From Paenibacillus barcinonensis (GTDB taxonomy: Bacteria; Bacillota; Bacilli; Paenibacillales; Paenibacillaceae): DNA of 50,738 bases. The stretch covers positions 1 to 50,738 of the forward strand of contig NZ_QJSW01000015.1 in assembly GCF_003217495.1 (NCBI RefSeq), read 5' to 3'. Position numbers and translations under genes: made by a program. This document shows positions 31,690 to 41,271 of the stretch, piece after piece (position 1 is the first letter of the stretch; every line of letters begins with the position of its first letter). The notes below the pieces were generated by a model. That model saw only the letters and a list, made by a program, of their open reading frames with translations. It had not been told where the DNA came from and made no database searches.

Positions 31690-34269
31690 CTATTTATCCC
31701 CCTTACCTTTCCCCGGAGCGTAGTCGTTTGGCAGGGTCACTTTCGACCAGTCGATATCCGATGCCATATAGAAGGACGGGTAGGAAGGCTGGTTGTACCC
31801 GCTGTTCTGTCCGGCAATGCCTACACGATACATCGCATCATGCATTAATGTGTACAGCTTGCGGTCTGTCTTCTCGGTGCTCAGATAGATACGGATGGCT
31901 GAGCTGTCTGCTGTGCGCACCAGCATCTCTTCACGCCAATCTCCAAATACATCTGCAACTAACGAAGGTGTACCTTTCGTATGGTTATTCGTCAACGTTC
32001 CGGCTGCGGTCAGCAATGTACCTCGTTTCCAGTCCTTAATCGCAGGTGTGACATCAATGGCCCCGTCTACGATCTGGGTAGTCATATCGGCGGCCCAGCG
32101 AATGCTCATGTTGGTTCCGGGCGCCTGATCACTTATTTTTTCACCCTGTGCCGTCCATAAACCAACCGCCCACGTCTCCAGCCCGCGCCGGGTTGGATCG
32201 ACATCCCCGACCATGCCACGTCCAGTGTCCTTGCCCGTATACCCACCGTAGATAACCTCGCCGGTCTTCGCATCACGCAGAGAGTATCCATAAGGCGCCC
32301 ACGGTCCACCCTCATGCACCATAAAAATCTCCAGCCCCGGACGATCCGGGTCAATATCCGCAACATGCAATGCATCCCCGTGCCCCAAACGAGTAATCGT
32401 TCCCGGTGCAGCACTCTGAGGCGGCATCACATCGGTGGAGCTGTACAATACGCTGCCGTCATGGTCAATCGTGACCGAGCCGTAGATAATCTCGTGCTTG
32501 CCGTCACCATCCACATCGGCCACACTGAAATAATGTGCTCCCTGTGTTGTTATTGAACCATACTGCGGATCTGTGCCATCTACACCGTGCGGCCCGTCAT
32601 TAAACGGATTTTTCATTGGCGTCCAGCCGCTGTCCACCATCCACTCCTTCTTCAGCTTTTTGCCATTCCAGTTGTAGGCCACCAGCGTAGAGCGAGTGTA
32701 ATATCCCCGTGCAAAAATCGCAGACGGCTGCTTGCCATCCAGATACGCCACCCCTGCAAGGAAGCGGTCTACCCGGTTTGCCGGCTCAATGCGTGCCATC
32801 GCATAGTCACCCCACATCAGGCCGTCGTCATGACGTTCCGGCTCATACGGAACGGTTTGCAGTTCTTTTCCCGATTTGCCTTCAAACACAGTGATATACT
32901 CTGGTCCATTCACTATAAAACCTTCAAACTTCCGCAGTTCATTGCGAGCGCTGCGCTGCGGCGCGTACACATCAATGAAGTAGTCGGCCAGACTCTCTGC
33001 GTCCTGCTGGGACAGAGGATAGCTATACTTTTTCTCGATACCAAATGCCTCCTCCAGCGTTACAGGCCAGTTTCCTTTGACTACCTCCTCATGCTTGTGC
33101 CAGTTTCTGAACATATCCACCACATGATCGTAGTATCCAGCAGCACTCAGGCGATAATCATCTTCGTTAGTCACCCCCGCCTTGCGATCCTCCTTCGGCA
33201 ATGTGATGTATTTCTGTGAGGTGGGTTTGCCCTTTTTGTTGTACTTGATGATCTGTGTGCCCGGTGCAGTCTTGAACATCAGCTCGGCTTTGCCATCTCC
33301 ATCAAAATCATACACAAGCATCTGCGTATAATGCGCACCCGCACGAATGTTAACCCCAAGGTCGATCCGGTACATCAGTTGTCCGTCCAGTGTGTAACAG
33401 TCTACATAGGTATTACCTGTGTAGCCCTTCTGTGATACATCTTTGGCATTGGAAGGGTCCCACTTCACGAAAAATTCGTACTGCCCATCTCCGTCCACAT
33501 CGCCAACGCTCATGTCATTGGCCGAATATGTGTAGGTTTCACCCGCAGGTGTTACACCATCAGCCGGCTTCTGCAAAGGAATATCCATATACCCGTTCGC
33601 CCAAGGTGTGACGGATGTGCTGCGTTTACTTTCTTTACCTTTGCTGTTTACCGCCGCAACTTCATAACGAGAAGCGGTTGTGCCTGCGCTGTCCACATAG
33701 TTCGTGCTGTCTGTAACCGTAGCAATCTTCCTGCCATCCCGATAAACGTTGAAATCCGTGCCCGTAAGTCCCTTGTCGCTGTAGCCCGTCGCCTCATCTC
33801 CAAGTAACCTCCAGCTTAGAAAAACGCCCTCGGACGTCGATGCCGCAACCAGCCCTCGATCCAGCTTCTCCAGTTGGATGCCTGTCACCTGACCGCCTCC
33901 TTTGTCCTTGGCGTTGATCAAGGCTTCCATAGCTTCACTTCCCTGGAGCTGTGATGCCTGCGCTCCGATGTTCTGAGCCGTCCCTCCGAGAACAAGGGCC
34001 ACGGCAAGTGCAGACGAGAGCACTTTAGCAGCTAGCGGCAGACAGGGACGTTTCCTGCTCTGGCTTGGAGTATTGTTATGATTGACGTTATGAGTGATGT
34101 TGTATGTGATTCTGTTGTGGTTGACCTTGCCTCCCCCATTAATGATGCCACCGTTATTGCTATTGCTGACCGTCCTGCTATTCGTGTCCTCGTAGCTTTC
34201 CCCGACTCTCAATACAGAGGTTTGCTTCTGCCCTGCGCGTGTTATTGATTTCATTAATTTCAAGTTCAT
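31690..34269 (-). CDS. Secreted rhamnogalacturonan lyase (PL11, YesW-like)
   Basis: 859 aa. PL11 lyases cut the rhamnose-galacturonate backbone of pectin rhamnogalacturonan I by beta-elimination, with calcium. The catalytic part starts at about residue 120 (LEKLDRGLVAASTSEGVFLSWRLLGDEATG, a fibronectin-like strand) and contains many calcium-binding propeller loops such as DVDGDGQYEF, DFDGDGKAEL and DVDGDGKHEI. Unusual is the N-terminus: about 70 polar residues, very Asn-rich, precede a hydrophobic secretion helix (LSSALAVALVLGG, about residues 85-100). ATG 34269 is chosen; a TTG one codon earlier is possible. The upstream region holds a good cre site. Confidence 0.93.
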   Translation of the reverse strand: MNLKLMKSITRAGQKQTSVLRVGESYEDTNSRTVSNSNNGGIINGGGKVNHNRITYNITHNVNHNNTPSQSRKRPCLPLAAKVLSSALAVALVLGGTAQNIGAQASQLQGSEAMEALINAKDKGGGQVTGIQLEKLDRGLVAASTSEGVFLSWRLLGDEATGYSDKGLTGTDFNVYRDGRKIATVTDSTNYVDSAGTTASRYEVAAVNSKGKESKRSTSVTPWANGYMDIPLQKPADGVTPAGETYTYSANDMSVGDVDGDGQYEFFVKWDPSNAKDVSQKGYTGNTYVDCYTLDGQLMYRIDLGVNIRAGAHYTQMLVYDFDGDGKAELMFKTAPGTQIIKYNKKGKPTSQKYITLPKEDRKAGVTNEDDYRLSAAGYYDHVVDMFRNWHKHEEVVKGNWPVTLEEAFGIEKKYSYPLSQQDAESLADYFIDVYAPQRSARNELRKFEGFIVNGPEYITVFEGKSGKELQTVPYEPERHDDGLMWGDYAMARIEPANRVDRFLAGVAYLDGKQPSAIFARGYYTRSTLVAYNWNGKKLKKEWMVDSGWTPMKNPFNDGPHGVDGTDPQYGSITTQGAHYFSVADVDGDGKHEIIYGSVTIDHDGSVLYSSTDVMPPQSAAPGTITRLGHGDALHVADIDPDRPGLEIFMVHEGGPWAPYGYSLRDAKTGEVIYGGYTGKDTGRGMVGDVDPTRRGLETWAVGLWTAQGEKISDQAPGTNMSIRWAADMTTQIVDGAIDVTPAIKDWKRGTLLTAAGTLTNNHTKGTPSLVADVFGDWREEMLVRTADSSAIRIYLSTEKTDRKLYTLMHDAMYRVGIAGQNSGYNQPSYPSFYMASDIDWSKVTLPNDYAPGKGKGDK

Positions 34270-34335
34270 CAACCTTAACTCTCCCTCGGATGGAATGGAT
34301 ATTGATGCTGTATGTTAGTGTTCAAAAGTGTATTA

Positions 34336-34349
34336 TGATTGCGCTTACA
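34336..34349 (-). promoter_or_regulatory. CcpA (cre) site upstream of the PL11 lyase
   Basis: On the minus strand TGTAAGCGCAATCA agrees with the cre consensus at 13 of 14 positions and lies 67 bp before the start codon. It overlaps the probable promoter region, so glucose repression is expected. Confidence 0.7.
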
Positions 34350-34658
34350 TTTATCTCTTTTACAAAATAAGTTCATTTCCGACGCCTGCGTAACGATTGC
34401 TTGATCCCATCCCCCTTCCGTTCTCCAAGCCTTGACGTAGAGTAACCGCCCATCGGGTACTATTATAGACATCATAGCGGCCCGACCATAGGCAAATATC
34501 CGTCCAAAACGATCAATATTCAGTGTAATATCGGGAATACGCTCCGCTTGGCACACATGTTACGTATGACCACGATTGTTACGGATCACCATACTTGTTG
34601 CGGACTACTCAATATGTAGGGGGATCACTCCACACTCAGCGTCCTGGTCGCAAAAAAT

Positions 34659-34803
34659 CTAACGATCCACAGTGACCTTGTTTCACAGCAAGTCAGCGGA
34701 TAATGAGAAACATGACCCACATCGACGACAATGACGTCTCCACGGATCGTTAGAATGTAAACCTGCCTCATTTTTGCCAAATAAGGCCCACCGAGATCGT
34801 TAC
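34659..34803. repeat. Intergenic GATCGTTAG-type element, cluster C (3 cores)
   Basis: One inverted core (34659-34682) and two direct cores (34730-34753 and 34780-34803) of the 24-nt element lie between the PL11 and GH6 genes. Apart from this block, the cre site and a terminator, the 607 bp of 34270-34876 hold no gene. Confidence 0.7.
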
Positions 34804-34804
34804 A

Positions 34805-34858
34805 CAAAAAAAACAGAGCTGCCCCCGGTCATATCGTGACCAGAACACAGCTCTGTTT
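34805..34858 (-). terminator. Terminator of the GH6 cellulase gene
   Basis: On the minus strand AAACAGAGCTG and CAGCTCTGTTT form an 11-bp perfect stem, with additional pairing inside, followed by TTTTT. It is 18 bp past the GH6 stop. Confidence 0.85.
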
Positions 34859-34876
34859 ACACATCACATCATAATG

Positions 34877-37321
34877 TTATGGCTCAATGCCCCATACAAG
34901 ATTGCCACCTTGATAGAGCGTAACTTTGTCCCAATCCTGATAGGAGGTTTTGGTAGGATCATAGGAATAGTCATTGCTCTCGTCAAAGTTGGACCAGTCT
35001 GTTTTGTAGATACGAAGCTGGATGTCGCCGGACTGTCCGCCAGCAGCAATGCTGCCAGCGCCGGAAGTAAAGCTCAGCTCCACATACCCGTCTCCAAAGG
35101 TACGTACGATATTAGACCCGCCAACCACTGCCCAGTCAATGGAAGAATCAAGTGCCGCTGTGCCTTCTTTGGAGAAATAATAACGGATTGTCAGATCACT
35201 GAGATTAACTGCGGTATTGCCCATGTTTTTGATGTTGAAGAAAGGCTTGATCTGGTTATCCAGTGCATTGGTGTCTCCTGCACGATATTGCAGTACCAAG
35301 TCACTTGTCGGTACAACGACACCCGCAGGCGTTGCAGATACCGCGGTGGAGTTGGCACTTTGTCCAGCTGCGTTCACCGCACTCACCACATAATAATACG
35401 TCGTACCATTGGTCAGGGAAGTGTTGGTGTATGACGTTGCCGTCACATTCGAAGCAATCGTCGTAAATGGACCCGCTGCGCTCAGCGCACGCTTCACATT
35501 ATAACTGGTCGCACCCGCCGAAGCCGTCCACGACAGGCTTACCTGTGCATTGCCAGGTGTTGCAGTTAATGCCGTGGGTGCCGCCGGAGCTGTTGCAGCT
35601 GCTGCTGGTGTTGCCATAACTGCAGACGAATTCACACTTTCACCTACTGCATTGGTAGCTGTCACAACATAATAATACGTTGTACCGTTGATCAGCCCCG
35701 TATTGGTGTAGGTTGTTCCGCTTACATTGGCTGCAACCGTCACAAACGGGCCGGTTGCGCCCAGCGCACGCTTTACACTATAACTGGTTGCACCTGCCGA
35801 AGCTGTCCAGGACAAGGTTACTTGAGCATTGCCCGCAGTAGCTGTTACAGCTGCAGGTGCTGCTGGAGCCGTGTTGCCACCTGGAGGGTTACCCCCACTA
35901 TTGCTCTCGGACAGAACCGGGAAGGAGTTCTTCACCAGCTGTACAAACTGATCATGGAACCAGTGGCCGGATACCGGTGCATTAGGCAATGCACCTGTCA
36001 GCACGCCATCCTTCGTTGTATACGTTGGATCACACATCCGGTCGAAGCCTTTACCCTCATTATTCGGAATCTCGGAGCTGGAGCCATCCGATTCACCCGG
36101 AGGTTTCACCCATACATACGCATCCAGATGCGCAGGTCCTGGAGCAGCCTTAGGTGCTTCCCCAATACCGGCCCCACTTGCGTTACACCAGTTGCCCCGG
36201 TGCTCCCGGCGATCGACACGACCGGAGTTCACATAATCGTTGATGTTGTTGCCCGTAGCTGTAGCCGGACGATTCACCCCGCCCCATCCGTTACGGCTGG
36301 TATCAATCAGGAAACCTGTGCTCGCAGGCCATCCGGCCTGTACAAAATCGGCGTACAGCTTAGCCGTAAAATCAGTTTCGTCAAAGTACGGATTCCATTC
36401 ATAGAACTTGGCCGAACGAATCGGCTGTCCGCCAATATTCAGATCCGGGTTGGACAGGTTCGGCTCAGACAACGGGGTTGTATTGGCCGTATTCGTAATG
36501 AAGCCGTCTGCACTGCTCAATCCACCCAGCGTTCCGCCTACAACGTCGGTATACAGTTCAACCGCACCTGAGCGGTTGTTATCCCATCCGAGCCAGCCGG
36601 AGTGACCGATATCGAGGTAGTTGTATACATTCGGAATCGCGTGCAGCTTGTCCAGCGCATATTTGACTCCAGCTTCATAGATGCCTGTTGAAGCCGCTTG
36701 ACCACAAGCTGGTGTACTAAGGTTCGTTACCAGATTCGGCAGACTGTCCGGTTCAATAATGGCAATGATCCGAATGTCCTGATATTTCGGATTGGCAAAA
36801 ATATCGGCAATAACGTCAATGTAATCCGTTTTGTACGTCTGTAATGCGGCCTGTGTTAGAGGAAGCTCCCCGTTAGATGCGAGGGCATGACAATCCCGGC
36901 CCGGCAAATTATAAATAACAAAGGAGGCCGTAATCGGTACGCCTGGCTTCTTCTGGGCAAGCACAGCATCCAGATGCTCCTCCACACTCTTACGACCAGC
37001 GTTCTCGGCCCCGCCATAGATCGCAGCCATACGGTCAATCCATACCGCTGTTGGATAGGATTTTACCGTCGCCATCTGAGCTTTCAGCTTGGCATCGCTA
37101 GTGAGGGCAATGGAAGTATCCACAAGCGAAGCATAATCCTGATTGATATATGCTGTTGCACCGACAAAAGGATTATCTACATGTGCCTCAGCCGCATTTG
37201 TCACGCCCGGCGACATGGCCGGGAAGATTCCAGCCGCAAGCAGCGCAGCGGCCATCATCTGTTTTACACCTTTACGCAGCATCTTCTTGCCTTTCGATTT
37301 TGTTTTCAATGTTGTCTTCAT
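34877..37321 (-). CDS. Secreted GH6 cellulase (cellobiohydrolase-type) with two FN3 domains and CBM3
   Basis: 814 aa. A basic start and hydrophobic core (MAAALLAAGIFPAMSPGVTNAAEA) form a signal peptide cleaved near residue 45. The GH6 domain covers about 48-475, with the catalytic-acid motif IIEPDSLPNL and typical NYLDIGHSGWLGW, FLIDTSRNGWGG and AYVWVKPPGESDG. A Gly/Pro/Asn linker, two near-identical fibronectin III domains (about 490-575 and 580-665, VTLSWTASAGATSY and VSLSWTASAGATSY) and a C-terminal cellulose-binding CBM3 (LVLQYRAGDTNALDNQIKPFFNIKN) follow. GH6 enzymes invert the anomer and release cellobiose from chain ends. The 5' leader is long (about 400 nt) and carries a cre palindrome. 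Confidence 0.95.
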   Translation of the reverse strand: MKTTLKTKSKGKKMLRKGVKQMMAAALLAAGIFPAMSPGVTNAAEAHVDNPFVGATAYINQDYASLVDTSIALTSDAKLKAQMATVKSYPTAVWIDRMAAIYGGAENAGRKSVEEHLDAVLAQKKPGVPITASFVIYNLPGRDCHALASNGELPLTQAALQTYKTDYIDVIADIFANPKYQDIRIIAIIEPDSLPNLVTNLSTPACGQAASTGIYEAGVKYALDKLHAIPNVYNYLDIGHSGWLGWDNNRSGAVELYTDVVGGTLGGLSSADGFITNTANTTPLSEPNLSNPDLNIGGQPIRSAKFYEWNPYFDETDFTAKLYADFVQAGWPASTGFLIDTSRNGWGGVNRPATATGNNINDYVNSGRVDRREHRGNWCNASGAGIGEAPKAAPGPAHLDAYVWVKPPGESDGSSSEIPNNEGKGFDRMCDPTYTTKDGVLTGALPNAPVSGHWFHDQFVQLVKNSFPVLSESNSGGNPPGGNTAPAAPAAVTATAGNAQVTLSWTASAGATSYSVKRALGATGPFVTVAANVSGTTYTNTGLINGTTYYYVVTATNAVGESVNSSAVMATPAAAATAPAAPTALTATPGNAQVSLSWTASAGATSYNVKRALSAAGPFTTIASNVTATSYTNTSLTNGTTYYYVVSAVNAAGQSANSTAVSATPAGVVVPTSDLVLQYRAGDTNALDNQIKPFFNIKNMGNTAVNLSDLTIRYYFSKEGTAALDSSIDWAVVGGSNIVRTFGDGYVELSFTSGAGSIAAGGQSGDIQLRIYKTDWSNFDESNDYSYDPTKTSYQDWDKVTLYQGGNLVWGIEP

Positions 37322-37652
37322 AGTTCCACCTTTCCCTTGAATAAGATTGAATTGGACTCATGTCCGCTGTTCCTCTGTGTGTAAGCAGAATGCATGGCAC
37401 AAAGAGCTTTAACATCTGGGTGTCTCGTTCACCTCCGTACAAAATAAAGGGTAAAAGCCAAAGCAAACAAACCGTCAATGGTATTCAGTAGAATTGCTGT
37501 GTGAGTGTGTGGGGGTCAAAACATGAGAGTATGAAGCCGTGTAAGAAGCCGTAAGAGTAAATCACGGTGGGTGTGGGTGTAGCTGGCCGTATTCTAAGGA
37601 GTTAGAGTTGAAGGGTCAAACCTGGTGGAGCAAGGACTTGTGCAGCTGTTAC

Positions 37653-37666
37653 CGTAAGCGCTTACC
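37653..37666 (-). promoter_or_regulatory. CcpA (cre) palindrome in the cellulase leader
   Basis: GTAAGCGCTTAC is a perfect 12-bp palindrome and the 14-mer matches the cre consensus at 12 of 14 positions. It lies about 60-75 nt downstream of the probable transcription start, so CcpA would act as a roadblock. A small hairpin (ATCACC-TCAC-GGTGAT, 37684-37699) lies between. Confidence 0.7.
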
Positions 37667-37714
37667 AAGATTGCATTAAACAAGATCACCTCACGGTGAT
37701 TCGACTAGCTTGTT

Positions 37715-37762
37715 CACCTCCTTTATAGTGTGATTATACGACATGTAAATATTACCTGTAAA
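37715..37762 (-). promoter_or_regulatory. Cellulase promoter with SD-like 5' mRNA end
   Basis: On the minus strand TTTACA (37757-37762), 18 bp, TATAAT (37733-37738). Immediately after the expected start point (about 37726) lies AAAGGAGGTG (37715-37724), a perfect Shine-Dalgarno with no real gene behind it. This resembles the STAB-SD elements that protect long leaders of highly expressed Bacillus mRNAs. The remaining 37322-37990 hold no gene. Confidence 0.6.
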
Positions 37763-37991
37763 TTGAATTATATAAAATTAATTATATTTTTTTCCACATT
37801 TGAAGCAGGATTTTGACAATACCTGTCATAACAGAGAAAGGTCCACTGCGGCTGCAAACCGCAATGAACCTTATATCACGCAATGGAAATCGCGAAATGT
37901 AGATAGCCTAGGCTCCCCCTTTTCAGATAAAACCTTCGCATGTCCTCTTCTTACTCTATGCCACCTTGCGCTTTCGCTTGCGGAACTTGAT

Positions 37992-39068
37992 CTATGGAAT
38001 AACCACGACATCGCCCGGCTTCAAGCCGCTTACAATCTCTGTCTTGTCCCCTGACTCCATCCCTGTCTTAACGTTTACTTGCTCGGTCTGCCCATTCCCT
38101 TTATCCAGCAGCACATAAGGCTCCGGTTGATCACGCATAATGGCCAGGCTGGACACTGCCGTTACCTTGTCCTTGCGCATCGTTTCAATATCTCCTTCCA
38201 GACTGACACCGCCATACATGCGGGCATCCGGCTTCAGATCAATGACGACATCAAATTGTGAAGCCTGCTTGAGATCGGTATCCGAGCTTTTGCGGGCGAA
38301 TTTGGACACCTTGCTCACCGTTCCCTTAAATTTCAGCTCCTTCTGAGCACTCATCCGTACCTGCACGGGCATTCCTGTCTTGAGCCTGAACATCTCTTCT
38401 TCACCGACAATCGTCAGAAATTTCATTTTTCCCGTATTGGTGATGGAGCCCAGAAGCTGTCCTTCCGTAACAGCCCGTGTTTTGCTATCTCCCTCATTCA
38501 TCTGAAAGACACCTGCACTTGCCGCATAGACTGTGGATTTACTCATCACATCCTGTTTCTTGCGGATTTCTTTCTCTTTCAGCACCAAGGCCTTCTTACT
38601 CAGCTCATTTGCCAAGCGTTTGCTTTCCCGATCCGCAAAAGCCTTCTTGCGCTCCTCCTCTGTCACACCGAGCGTTTCGGTCATGCCAGCCTGGTCGATG
38701 CTGATCTGATTCATCTCTACATCCAGCTTTGCTTTGTCGAGATCACTCTGCATCTGATCCAATTCAGTCTGTAATGCTGACGTATCCAGCGTGAACAGAA
38801 TATCTCCTTTTTTTACCTGATCCCCGTTCTTGACATGCCATTGTTTAATGCTTGAAGTGTAAGGAGCGAACACATCCATCTGCTCGGTATACACCGATTT
38901 GCCCTTAACCAGTATGGTTTGTGTCATCGTCTCCTGCGTTACATCAAATGTAATTGGAGGTGGGATCTCAATGGGTGCCTCAGGCTGGGGTTTGTACTTC
39001 TCGTACGCCCAGTATCCCGCACCCGCCATAAGTACAATCGTAATGATGCTGCTGATCCATTTCTTCAT
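37992..39068 (-). CDS. Efflux adaptor (HlyD/MacA family, YknX-like)
   Basis: 358 aa. One N-terminal membrane anchor (ISSIITIVLMAGAGYWAYEKY) is followed by an extracytoplasmic adaptor. The lipoyl-like hybrid motif VFAPYTSSIKQWHVKNGDQVKKGDILFTLD opens it. A helical hairpin of about 70 residues (LQTELDQMQSDLDKAKLDVEMN... KKALVLKEKEIRKKQD) and beta-barrel domains (GMPVQVRMSAQKELKFKGTVSKV) follow. In Gram-positives such proteins work with a MacB-like permease and ATPase (YknXYZ) to export or resist peptides. It is the third gene of the ABC operon, 69 bp after the permease. Confidence 0.9.
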   Translation of the reverse strand: MKKWISSIITIVLMAGAGYWAYEKYKPQPEAPIEIPPPITFDVTQETMTQTILVKGKSVYTEQMDVFAPYTSSIKQWHVKNGDQVKKGDILFTLDTSALQTELDQMQSDLDKAKLDVEMNQISIDQAGMTETLGVTEEERKKAFADRESKRLANELSKKALVLKEKEIRKKQDVMSKSTVYAASAGVFQMNEGDSKTRAVTEGQLLGSITNTGKMKFLTIVGEEEMFRLKTGMPVQVRMSAQKELKFKGTVSKVSKFARKSSDTDLKQASQFDVVIDLKPDARMYGGVSLEGDIETMRKDKVTAVSSLAIMRDQPEPYVLLDKGNGQTEQVNVKTGMESGDKTEIVSGLKPGDVVVIP

Positions 39069-39137
39069 GCTCTATATTCCCTTTCACTGATAAGTTTGAC
39101 TCTGAAAAAAACCATAGACTCCGCTCGTCTCTCGCCG

Positions 39138-40505
39138 TCACATGGATTTAATGACGCTCAGCGCGTTGGTTCGCGAGGCACTGATCGCCGGATAGATACC
39201 GGATACCACACCAACAAGCACCGCGAAAACAATGCCGAGCGGCAATGCCGACTGCTGAATAATCACCGTCATCGGTCCACCCGTCTGATCGGCCATTTGA
39301 CTTGCAAGCAGACGATTCACCCCGTCCAGGGCAGCAAATGCAATGCCCACTCCAGCTATACCGCCCATCAGCCCCAGCATGGCAGCCTCCACAATAAACA
39401 TCTGGCGAATCTGCCACAGATTTGCGCCCAATACCTTCATGACTCCGATCTGCTTGCGGCGCTGATGGGTAGACATAATCATAGCTACAATGATTGACAG
39501 CGAGGCCAGTACCATAATAAAACCACCAATACCAATCGCCGCTTTTTGATACATCGCCAGCTGTCCAGCCATCGCTTCTTCCTGAAACAGATTACTTTGC
39601 GTGTTTAGCGTCAGCTTTTTGATCTGCTCTTCCACCTGCGCTACATGACGCTTGTTATCCACTTTTACCAACGCTGAATTAAGACGTTTCAGTGCAGAGC
39701 CATCAGCCTGCTGTAGTCCCAGCTCATCCTGTAAAGCACGCGCCGTGTCCAGTGGTATGTACACCTTTTTGTCGCCTTGAGCGCTCATATCATCCAGATT
39801 TGAAGGCTTCATCAATTCGCCTGATACACGTATTGATCCGCTCATCTTGGTCTTACTTGTATTGGAGAAATCCTGATAACGGAATAAAATACGTTGCTGC
39901 ATCAGCTGATCCTGTTTACCCATCATCTCGTTGTATTGCTGCAGCAGATCATTGTTATACGGATCAGCGTTCAGCTGATCAAACAGCTTCTGGGTTACCT
40001 TGGGATCAATAAATCCATAGGTCGCTCCGTAGTTCACCACAGCAATTCGTCCATTCCCTGCTCCGCTTCCCTGTGCATATCGGTATCCAAACCCGTTCAG
40101 CGTCTGCATTTCGGTCCCGATGACTTCCACGTATGTACTTCGATTATCCGGGAGCACCATTTCAAGCATATCCAGCTTCAACATGGGAGCTACAGCAACG
40201 ACATGTGGAAGGCGCTGAATAATACGAATTTTCTCCATCGTCAGCGCCCCGCGCTCGAACTTGGTTTGTCCGCCTCCGCTGCCATTTCCTGTTTTGATTC
40301 CCTCATTCGGGCTGATCGTAATTTCGTCCATTTTATAGTTTTCGTTCAGCGTTTTCTCGCTGTAAGTCTGAACCGATTGCCCTACACTAAGTGCAATAAT
40401 CATCGCTGCTGATCCGATCGACAGACCAATCATACACAGCAATGTGACCATTTTACGGCGAATGATCTGTCCCCAGGCCATGCGCACTACATCCCGTATT
40501 TTCAC
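39138..40505 (-). CDS. MacB/FtsX-type ABC transporter permease (YknZ-like)
   Basis: 455 aa. The N-terminus RDVVRMAWGQIIRRKMVTLLCMIGLSIGSAAMIIALSVG is the typical first TM of MacB permeases, preceded by a cytoplasmic helix. A large extracytoplasmic domain (about residues 40-330, with a Gly-rich NGSGGGQ loop) follows. Three TM helices close the protein (IGGFIMVLASLSIIVAMIM, AAMLGLMGGIAGVGIAFAAL, LPLGIVFAVLVGVVSGIYPA). MacB-type permeases move no substrate through the membrane but transmit ATPase motion to the outside. It lies between the ATPase (32 bp gap) and adaptor genes. Confidence 0.93.
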   Translation of the reverse strand: MKIRDVVRMAWGQIIRRKMVTLLCMIGLSIGSAAMIIALSVGQSVQTYSEKTLNENYKMDEITISPNEGIKTGNGSGGGQTKFERGALTMEKIRIIQRLPHVVAVAPMLKLDMLEMVLPDNRSTYVEVIGTEMQTLNGFGYRYAQGSGAGNGRIAVVNYGATYGFIDPKVTQKLFDQLNADPYNNDLLQQYNEMMGKQDQLMQQRILFRYQDFSNTSKTKMSGSIRVSGELMKPSNLDDMSAQGDKKVYIPLDTARALQDELGLQQADGSALKRLNSALVKVDNKRHVAQVEEQIKKLTLNTQSNLFQEEAMAGQLAMYQKAAIGIGGFIMVLASLSIIVAMIMSTHQRRKQIGVMKVLGANLWQIRQMFIVEAAMLGLMGGIAGVGIAFAALDGVNRLLASQMADQTGGPMTVIIQQSALPLGIVFAVLVGVVSGIYPAISASRTNALSVIKSM

Positions 40506-40537
40506 TGTTCCTCTCCTTATGCTCTATCTTATATGCG

Positions 40538-41212
40538 TTAAGCCTGCTGCTCGACCAATTTCCCCTGCTGCAACGTCAGCACAACCTGCATCTGCTCCGC
40601 AACCTCCGCTTCGTGAGTCACGATGACAAACGTTGTCTTCATCTCCCGGTTCAGCTGCTGCAAAATAGCAATAATCTCTTCCTCCGTTTCTGTATCCAGA
40701 TTGCCTGTCGGTTCATCCGCAAAGATCACTGAAGGCTCGGTGATCAGCGAGCGTGCGATACTGACCCGCTGCTGCTGGCCGCCAGACAGCTGGGAAGGGA
40801 ATAGATTCGCCTTCTCGCTCAGCCCAACCTGCTCCAGCAGGCGCAAAGCCTTTTCTTTACGTTTGGAGGGTCTGACTCCCATAAATACTAGCGGAAGCTC
40901 AACATTCTCCCGGATCGTCAGATTGGATAACAGCTCATAGGATTGAAAAATAAAGCCAATATGACTGCGCCGAAACTCGGCCAGGCGATTCTCACTGAAA
41001 CGTACAATATCCTGACCCGCAATCCAGATCTTTCCTTCGGTGGGCTTCATTAAACCTGCCATCAGATTCAGCAGCGTTGATTTACCCGACCCCGAGCTGC
41101 CAAGCAAGGCAACCATCTGACCTTCCTGAATCGTCAAATTAATATCTTGCAGCACAGGCACATCACCTTGTGCATTGCGGAAGGCATGAGATACATGTTC
41201 AACATGAAGCAT
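40538..41212 (-). CDS. MacB/LolD-type ABC transporter ATPase (YknY-like)
   Basis: 224 aa. Walker A GSSGSGKST, Q-loop FIFQSYELLSNLTIRENVELP, signature LSGGQQQR, Walker B SVIFADEPTGNLD and the H-loop VTHEAEV are complete. The ADEPTGNLD wording is specific for the MacB/LolD/FtsE branch. It is the first gene of the efflux operon and is preceded by a promoter that carries the same direct repeat as the ECF sigma-factor promoter (see 41272-41322). Confidence 0.94.
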   Translation of the reverse strand: MLHVEHVSHAFRNAQGDVPVLQDINLTIQEGQMVALLGSSGSGKSTLLNLMAGLMKPTEGKIWIAGQDIVRFSENRLAEFRRSHIGFIFQSYELLSNLTIRENVELPLVFMGVRPSKRKEKALRLLEQVGLSEKANLFPSQLSGGQQQRVSIARSLITEPSVIFADEPTGNLDTETEEEIIAILQQLNREMKTTFVIVTHEAEVAEQMQVVLTLQQGKLVEQQA

Positions 41213-41271
41213 TCGTGCTTGTCTTCCTTTCTTTTTTCCTGATTATGTATATCTATGTAACATCCTCTTCA

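Noticed and set aside
32587..33219. 210-codon plus-strand frame opposite the PL11 lyase
   Set aside because: Antisense shadow without start signals.
35822..36571. 249-codon plus-strand frame opposite the GH6 gene
   Set aside because: Antisense shadow of the catalytic domain; composition is not protein-like.
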